Shown here: piece by piece, positions 59,685-64,000 of the stretch
Layout: the number at the start of each line of letters is the position of its first letter
Numbering within the stretch: the first letter of the stretch is position 1
Origin: Thermincola carboxydiphila
GTDB taxonomy: Bacteria > Bacillota > Thermincolia > Thermincolales > UBA2595
Reading direction: 5' to 3'
Assembly: GCA_016841045.1 (NCBI GenBank)
Contig: JAENZX010000003.1
Location: 209,282-273,281, forward strand
Length of the DNA stretch: 64,000 nucleotides
The notes under the pieces: model-generated
The model's input: only the letters and a program-made list of their open reading frames with translations
Told to the model about the DNA's origin: nothing
The model's database searches: none
Program-made: the position numbers and the translations under genes

Positions 59685-60372
59685 AGTGCTGGGCAGGGTT
59701 TTGTGGGTTAGTAAACTGCGGCGGATTCGGGTTGTGTAATTGTGTTCCGACGTAATTCCCAGGTGTAGATAAGTTAAAGTACAACCTTGCGTCTTTGTCA
59801 ATTCCCCAATCCCTGTTAGACCCTGTATCCTGGATTTTTTGGAAACATTCTCTGAACATCGTATTATGAGCTTCTTCTCTGTTTAATAAGAAATCAATCA
59901 TCTGGCGAACGTGTCTGTCATTGATTTGCCTATGAAGGTTTTGGTAAACAACTTTGGCTCTTTGTTCTGCCGCTATATTTGACAACAAATCAGCCGCAAG
60001 ATCTCCGGTTACATTAACATAAGCAGCAGTCCAAAGTTGTCCCGAGGCATTGGTAAGCATTGGACTTAAACCAGTCAGAACATGGGCCTCTATATTTCCA
60101 ACAGTTGCCATTGGTGCATTGGGATCATGTCCATTTAGGAGATTTATGGCTGTTGCGACCATCTCCATGTGACTTAATTCTTCGGCAGCAATATCCAAGA
60201 ATACATCCTTAATGGCTGGGTCCTTAATTCTAAAACTCTGCGAAATGTATTGCATTGCGGCTTTAAGTTCTCCCTGAGGTCCGCCTAATTGTTCCTGCAG
60301 CATTGCAGCATAGTTAGGATTAGGTTTTTCCACTCTAACCATTTCCAAGAGTTGCTTATCGTGTTTAAACAA
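59683..60372 (-). CDS. cotJC: CotJC-like manganese catalase family spore protein
   Basis: The 229-residue protein is of the manganese catalase/CotJC type: QLGGPQGELKAAMQYISQSFRI, AAEELSHMEMVATAINLLNG, AAEQRAKVVYQNLHRQI and LLNREEAHNTMFRECF supply the Glu/His ligands of the diiron/dimanganese site. CotJC is a spore-coat protein and probably a Mn-catalase. The C-terminal tail NPNPPQFTNPQNPAQ is low complexity. The start is TTG 60372 behind AAAGGAGTG. cotJA and cotJB are not adjacent. Confidence 0.9.
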   Translation of the reverse strand: MFKHDKQLLEMVRVEKPNPNYAAMLQEQLGGPQGELKAAMQYISQSFRIKDPAIKDVFLDIAAEELSHMEMVATAINLLNGHDPNAPMATVGNIEAHVLTGLSPMLTNASGQLWTAAYVNVTGDLAADLLSNIAAEQRAKVVYQNLHRQINDRHVRQMIDFLLNREEAHNTMFRECFQKIQDTGSNRDWGIDKDARLYFNLSTPGNYVGTQLHNPNPPQFTNPQNPAQH

Positions 60373-60507
60373 AAGTGTTCACTCCTTTTTTTATTTCTTT
60401 GCTTATTATTTACCGTGCAAAAAATTGTATAACATGTCTGCAAGAAGGAAATTTTCTTATTATGTCGAATTAAAGGTAAATCATGGAAGATATCGGAGGA
60501 GATTGTT

Positions 60508-62388
60508 ATGAAGCTAAAAATTAGCACTAAACTCATTTTAAGTTTTTTAGTTGTTTTATTTATGACCGTAATAATAGGCGTTCAAGGAATTATTCAACTT
60601 AAAAACGTTAATGCTAATGCCGAAGAAATCGGTAATAACTGGATGAAAAAAGCAGAGATTGTTGGAGAAATGAGCACTGATAACTCTGACTACAGGCAGA
60701 ATCTTGTGCAGTATGTTTTTGCAATGTCCCGGGGGGATAAGGCTGCCGCTTCCTTATATAAGCAAAGAATTAACACTTTAATTCAAAATTTTGATAAGCA
60801 CTTACCTCAGGTAGATGAGCTAATCAAAACAGAAGAGGGAAAAGGTTTTTTGCGTGATATCCTGACTACCTGGGAAGCCGTGAAAGAAGTTGACGGCAGG
60901 GTAATGAATCTGGCTGAAAGTGGAAACACTGCCGCTGCGGTAAGTTTATTGCAGGATGAGTCAAGTAAAAAATTTGATAATAACAAAGCAACTATTGATG
61001 TGTTTATGACTGGTAACAGAGAACATGCTCAAAAGCTGGTATTGGCCAATAAAGAAGCATATAACTCCGGCCTTATAATCTCGATAGTCCTTTTGTTCCT
61101 TACCTTTTTATTAAGTTTAGGTTTTAGTATTTATATGGCAAGGGGGATTGCATGGCGAACGGCAGCAGTAGCTCAATTTGCTCAGAGTTTAGCAAATGGG
61201 GAGTTAACTATTGAAGAATTGCCTGTAAAGTCATACGATGAAATTGGCGATATGGCTCGAAGCGTTAATAAAATGTTTGTCAACTTAAAGGAAATAATCA
61301 ACAAAATCAACGCTACCAGTAACTCTGTAGCCGCAACCAGTCAGCAACTGGCCTCTAATGCTGAAGAAGCCAAAAAGTCAACTCAGCATGTTGCCATCGC
61401 TATCGGTGAAGTGGCCAAAGGTACAAACGAACAGAGTCTGAGCATAACAGATATCGTAAAAACTGTCGAACAAGTTGGTCAAGCCATTGAACAAATGACA
61501 ATAGGTGCCGAAGAACAAAGCAAGAATGTCACGGAAATTACAAACATGTCTTCTCAAATTGCCAGGAAAATGAAAGTAATGGTGCAAGGCATGAAAACAG
61601 TTCAACAGGTTTCAGAGCAAAATGGGGTAGTCGCAACAAAGGGTGGTCAGGCTGTTGAAAAAACCGTAACAGGTATGCTGCAGGTAAAAGAAGCGGTGTT
61701 TGAAACGGCACGCAAAATTGAGGAGTTAGGTAAACATTCACTTAAAATAGGAGAGATCGTCCAAGTCATTGATGATATCGCTGAACAAACTAATCTCTTA
61801 GCTCTTAATGCAGCCATCGAAGCAGCCAGGGCAGGTGAACACGGTAAAGGTTTTGCCGTTGTTGCTGATGAAGTACGAAAACTTGCTGAACGTTCAGGAA
61901 AAGCAACAAAGGAAATTGCCGACCTGATTACCGATGTTCAACGGGTTACCCAGACCGCAGTGGAATCTATGCAGTTAGGCACCAGAGATGTTGAGCAGGG
62001 GGTTGTGCTCGCCAAAGAAGCAGGATCATCACTAAATGAAATCGTATGTGGAGTCAACACTGCTGATGAACAAGTTAACAAGGTCATGGATGTTATTAAA
62101 CAAATCATAGCAGACAGTAATGAAATTGGTTCAGCCATCAACAATGTTGCCGCAATAACTGAAGAAAATACTGCTGCCACTGAAGAAATGTCGGCATCTG
62201 CCGAAGAAGTGAATGCAACCATGCAAAACATGGCGACGATTTCCGAAGAAAATTCTGCATCTGCCGAAGAAGTATCCTCATCTACTGAAGAACTTACCAC
62301 TTCAATTCATGATATTTCGGCTTCAAGTGAACATTTATCACAAATGGCATACGAATTGAAAAGTTTGGTTGACCGATTTAAAATATGA
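60508..62388 (+). CDS. Methyl-accepting chemotaxis protein
   Basis: The 626-residue chemoreceptor has two membrane segments (about 9-30 and 188-212), a periplasmic-type four-helix-bundle sensor, a HAMP domain (about 213-265) and a long cytoplasmic signalling domain with the hairpin tip [41 protein letters not shown]. No C-terminal CheR-tether pentapeptide is seen. ATG 60508 follows GGAGGAG. The ligand is unknown. A terminator follows. Confidence 0.95.
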   Translation: MKLKISTKLILSFLVVLFMTVIIGVQGIIQLKNVNANAEEIGNNWMKKAEIVGEMSTDNSDYRQNLVQYVFAMSRGDKAAASLYKQRINTLIQNFDKHLPQVDELIKTEEGKGFLRDILTTWEAVKEVDGRVMNLAESGNTAAAVSLLQDESSKKFDNNKATIDVFMTGNREHAQKLVLANKEAYNSGLIISIVLLFLTFLLSLGFSIYMARGIAWRTAAVAQFAQSLANGELTIEELPVKSYDEIGDMARSVNKMFVNLKEIINKINATSNSVAATSQQLASNAEEAKKSTQHVAIAIGEVAKGTNEQSLSITDIVKTVEQVGQAIEQMTIGAEEQSKNVTEITNMSSQIARKMKVMVQGMKTVQQVSEQNGVVATKGGQAVEKTVTGMLQVKEAVFETARKIEELGKHSLKIGEIVQVIDDIAEQTNLLALNAAIEAARAGEHGKGFAVVADEVRKLAERSGKATKEIADLITDVQRVTQTAVESMQLGTRDVEQGVVLAKEAGSSLNEIVCGVNTADEQVNKVMDVIKQIIADSNEIGSAINNVAAITEENTAATEEMSASAEEVNATMQNMATISEENSASAEEVSSSTEELTTSIHDISASSEHLSQMAYELKSLVDRFKI

Positions 62389-62428
62389 ATAATATAGCCA
62401 GGTAGTAAAAAAGCCGTAAATGGACAAA

Positions 62429-62460
62429 AAAAGCCCTGTAGGTGTTCTATAGGGCTTTCT
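62429..62460 (+). terminator. Terminator after the chemoreceptor gene
   Basis: AAAGCCCT pairs with AGGGCTTT across a 12-nt loop, followed by a short T-rich tail. Confidence 0.75.
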
Positions 62461-62597
62461 GACATTTTTCTGCCGTAAGTTTTAACTATGTTTACTTGCC
62501 GATAATTAGAACTACATATAAAATAGAACATGAGTTGTTTTCTAATATTATGAATCGTGAGCTGTTTTCTGAAATTATAAATTAGGATGTGTATTTG

Positions 62598-64000
62598 TTG
62601 AAAGAAAGTAATACATCAAAAATACTAAACCACTGGTGGGATTTTCGTTTAAAATTATTTGCGGAAGGGATTTTAAGTGGAGTAATAGTAGGCCTTCTAG
62701 TTGTACTTTTTCGTTTATTGATTGAAAAAGCAGATAATTTACGAAACGATATATATCCTTATCTACAGTTAAATGGCATTACTGCAATAATTAGCTGGTT
62801 CTTGCTTTTGATTCTATTTGGTTTTATATTAGGAAAAATAGTGGAAAAGGACCCCATGACTTCGGGGAGTGGCATTCCACAAGTCAAAGGAACTTTATCT
62901 GGTCATCTAAAAATGAATTGGCTTAGAGTTTTAATTTTGAAGTTTTTGGGTGGAATTCTGTCTATCGGTGCTGGGTTATCACTAGGGCGGGAAGGTCCTT
63001 CAATTCAGATAGGTGCAACTGCTGCCCAAGGTATAAGTAGAATGTTAGGGAGATTAAGAATTGAAGAAAAGTACTTAATTACAGCAGGTGCCAGCGCAGG
63101 TTTGGCGGCTGCATTTAATGCTCCGCTCGCAGGTGTAATTTTTGCATTGGAAGAAGTACATAAAAACTTTTCAACAGTTGTTTTGACTTCTGCAATGGCT
63201 GCTTCTCTTACGGCTGATTTTGTTTCCCAAAATGTTTTCGGACAGAAACCGGTTTTTGAATTTCACAATCTACCGGTTCTTCCTTTAAATTATTATTTTT
63301 TATTAATTATCTTAGGCTTAGTCATCGGGATATTCGGAGTATTATTTAACCGCTCTTTAGTTAAAGCATTAAATATCTATAGTAATATCACGTGGCTGCC
63401 AAAAACTTTTATCCCAGCGATACCTTTAGTGATCAGCGGGTTTCTCGGCTTTTATTTGCCGCAAACACTGGGTGGAGGACATCAATTAATAGAATCTATA
63501 GGGCAGGGGAATATTGGGGTAAAATTAATAGTTATTATTTTGGTAGTAAAATTCCTGTTTACAATGATTAGTTACGGTTCGGGTGTACCGGGAGGGATAT
63601 TTCTGCCGTTACTGGTTATCGGTGCATTAGCAGGAAACCTTTTTGGCATTCTGTCAGTACAGTATCTTCATATTGATGCACGTTATGTTAATGAATTTAT
63701 TATCCTGGCCATGGCAGCCTTTTTTACCGCAATTGTGAAGGCTCCTGTCACAGGAAGTGTATTAATAACTGAAATGACTGGTTCATTTACACATTTGCTG
63801 CCTCTAATGACTGTTTCAATGACTGCATATTTAGTTACTGACCTCTTAAAATCTGATCCAGTCTACGAAACTTTATTGGGTAGAATACTTAAAGCAAATA
63901 ACCATCCTGCTTACATAGAAAACCAAAACAAGACAATTATTGAAATACCCGTTTGTGTCGGGTCACTGGTTGACCGTAAAAAAATCAAAGATGTAGAATG
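62598..64000 (+). CDS. ClC-type chloride channel/antiporter, 3' end outside window
   Basis: The first 467 codons are present; the frame is open to the window end. The protein has the ClC signatures SGSGIPQVKG, SLGREGPSIQIGA with the gating Glu, and GSGVPGGIFLPLLVIG, over about ten membrane helices. Near the window end IIEIPVCVGSLVDRKKIKDVE resembles the start of a TrkA-C/RCK-type domain, which in bacterial ClC proteins binds a nucleotide or ion. The start is ambiguous: TTG 62598 has a weak ribosome site, and GTG 62589 and TTG 62595 are in frame. Channel versus H+/Cl- antiporter cannot be decided. Confidence 0.93.
   Translation, partial: MKESNTSKILNHWWDFRLKLFAEGILSGVIVGLLVVLFRLLIEKADNLRNDIYPYLQLNGITAIISWFLLLILFGFILGKIVEKDPMTSGSGIPQVKGTLSGHLKMNWLRVLILKFLGGILSIGAGLSLGREGPSIQIGATAAQGISRMLGRLRIEEKYLITAGASAGLAAAFNAPLAGVIFALEEVHKNFSTVVLTSAMAASLTADFVSQNVFGQKPVFEFHNLPVLPLNYYFLLIILGLVIGIFGVLFNRSLVKALNIYSNITWLPKTFIPAIPLVISGFLGFYLPQTLGGGHQLIESIGQGNIGVKLIVIILVVKFLFTMISYGSGVPGGIFLPLLVIGALAGNLFGILSVQYLHIDARYVNEFIILAMAAFFTAIVKAPVTGSVLITEMTGSFTHLLPLMTVSMTAYLVTDLLKSDPVYETLLGRILKANNHPAYIENQNKTIIEIPVCVGSLVDRKKIKDVE

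Overview
The window is a moderately AT-rich chromosomal segment from a spore-forming Gram-positive bacterium, most likely an anaerobic clostridium of the Peptococcaceae/Desulfotomaculum type (this rank is inference). Evidence: Shine-Dalgarno sites close to AAGGAGG, many TTG/GTG starts, sigma-A promoters, the gene order recA-recX-rny-ymdB-spoVS, and sporulation genes (spoVS, Spo0E-like, an alpha/beta SASP, a GerD-like lipoprotein, a CotJC-like protein, comA/comB). Anaerobic traits are FeoAB, a 2[4Fe-4S] ferredoxin, rubrerythrin, corrinoid synthesis and signs of selenium use.

Layout. 0-9.1 kb: conserved housekeeping genes (3' part of recG, recA with a promoter and LexA box, recX, rny, an unknown gene, ymdB, spoVS with a sigma-H-type promoter, an M19 dipeptidase and a class I aminotransferase). 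9.1-13.5 kb: an AT-rich accessory insertion holding a stand-alone defence-type reverse transcriptase and an overlapping nucleotidyltransferase-fold/DUF262 pair. 13.5-15.0 kb: two perfect DnaA boxes, DUF3842 and an HD-domain gene. 15.2-23.3 kb: a cobalamin riboswitch driving a late B12 operon (cobU-cobQ-cbiB-cbiA-cobO-pduX-like-cobD-cobC). 23.4-30.2 kb: DUF1232, map, small proteins, fxsA, guaB, a MoxR/VWA pair and a Spo0E-like gene. 30.3-33.4 kb: a Fur-boxed feoA-feoB-zinc-ribbon operon followed by fur. 33.5-45.2 kb: an HD-GYP signalling protein, a Gmad2 lipoprotein, rubrerythrin, paired half-size TauE permeases, a glycosyltransferase, DUF3786, a TPR protein, a RodA/FtsW protein, an orphan-looking adenine methylase and a Nudix hydrolase. 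45.2-51.5 kb: a small DUF1858 gene with an in-frame UGA, SASP, ferredoxin, minC, DUF3343, a two-component system, gerD-like and iadA. 51.7-64 kb: PilZ, DUF441, comB-comA, an MFS transporter, surface proteins (a copper amine oxidase-like domain metalloprotease and an SLH protein), CotJC-like, a chemoreceptor and a ClC channel cut by the window end.

The main discovery candidate is the DUF1858 gene at 45257-45451 (minus strand). A UGA falls exactly where the family has the second Cys of its CLGC motif, and it is followed at a suitable distance by a 7-bp hairpin with a G-containing loop that resembles a bacterial SECIS element. This would make it a CxxU selenoprotein. A DUF3343 gene (Se/S carrier-like family) lies about 2 kb away. 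The second candidate is the reverse transcriptase / NTase-fold / DUF262 island. Several long-range inverted repeats in leaders (2953-3019, 24479-24554, 27545-27595) look like structured RNA and match no class I recognise.
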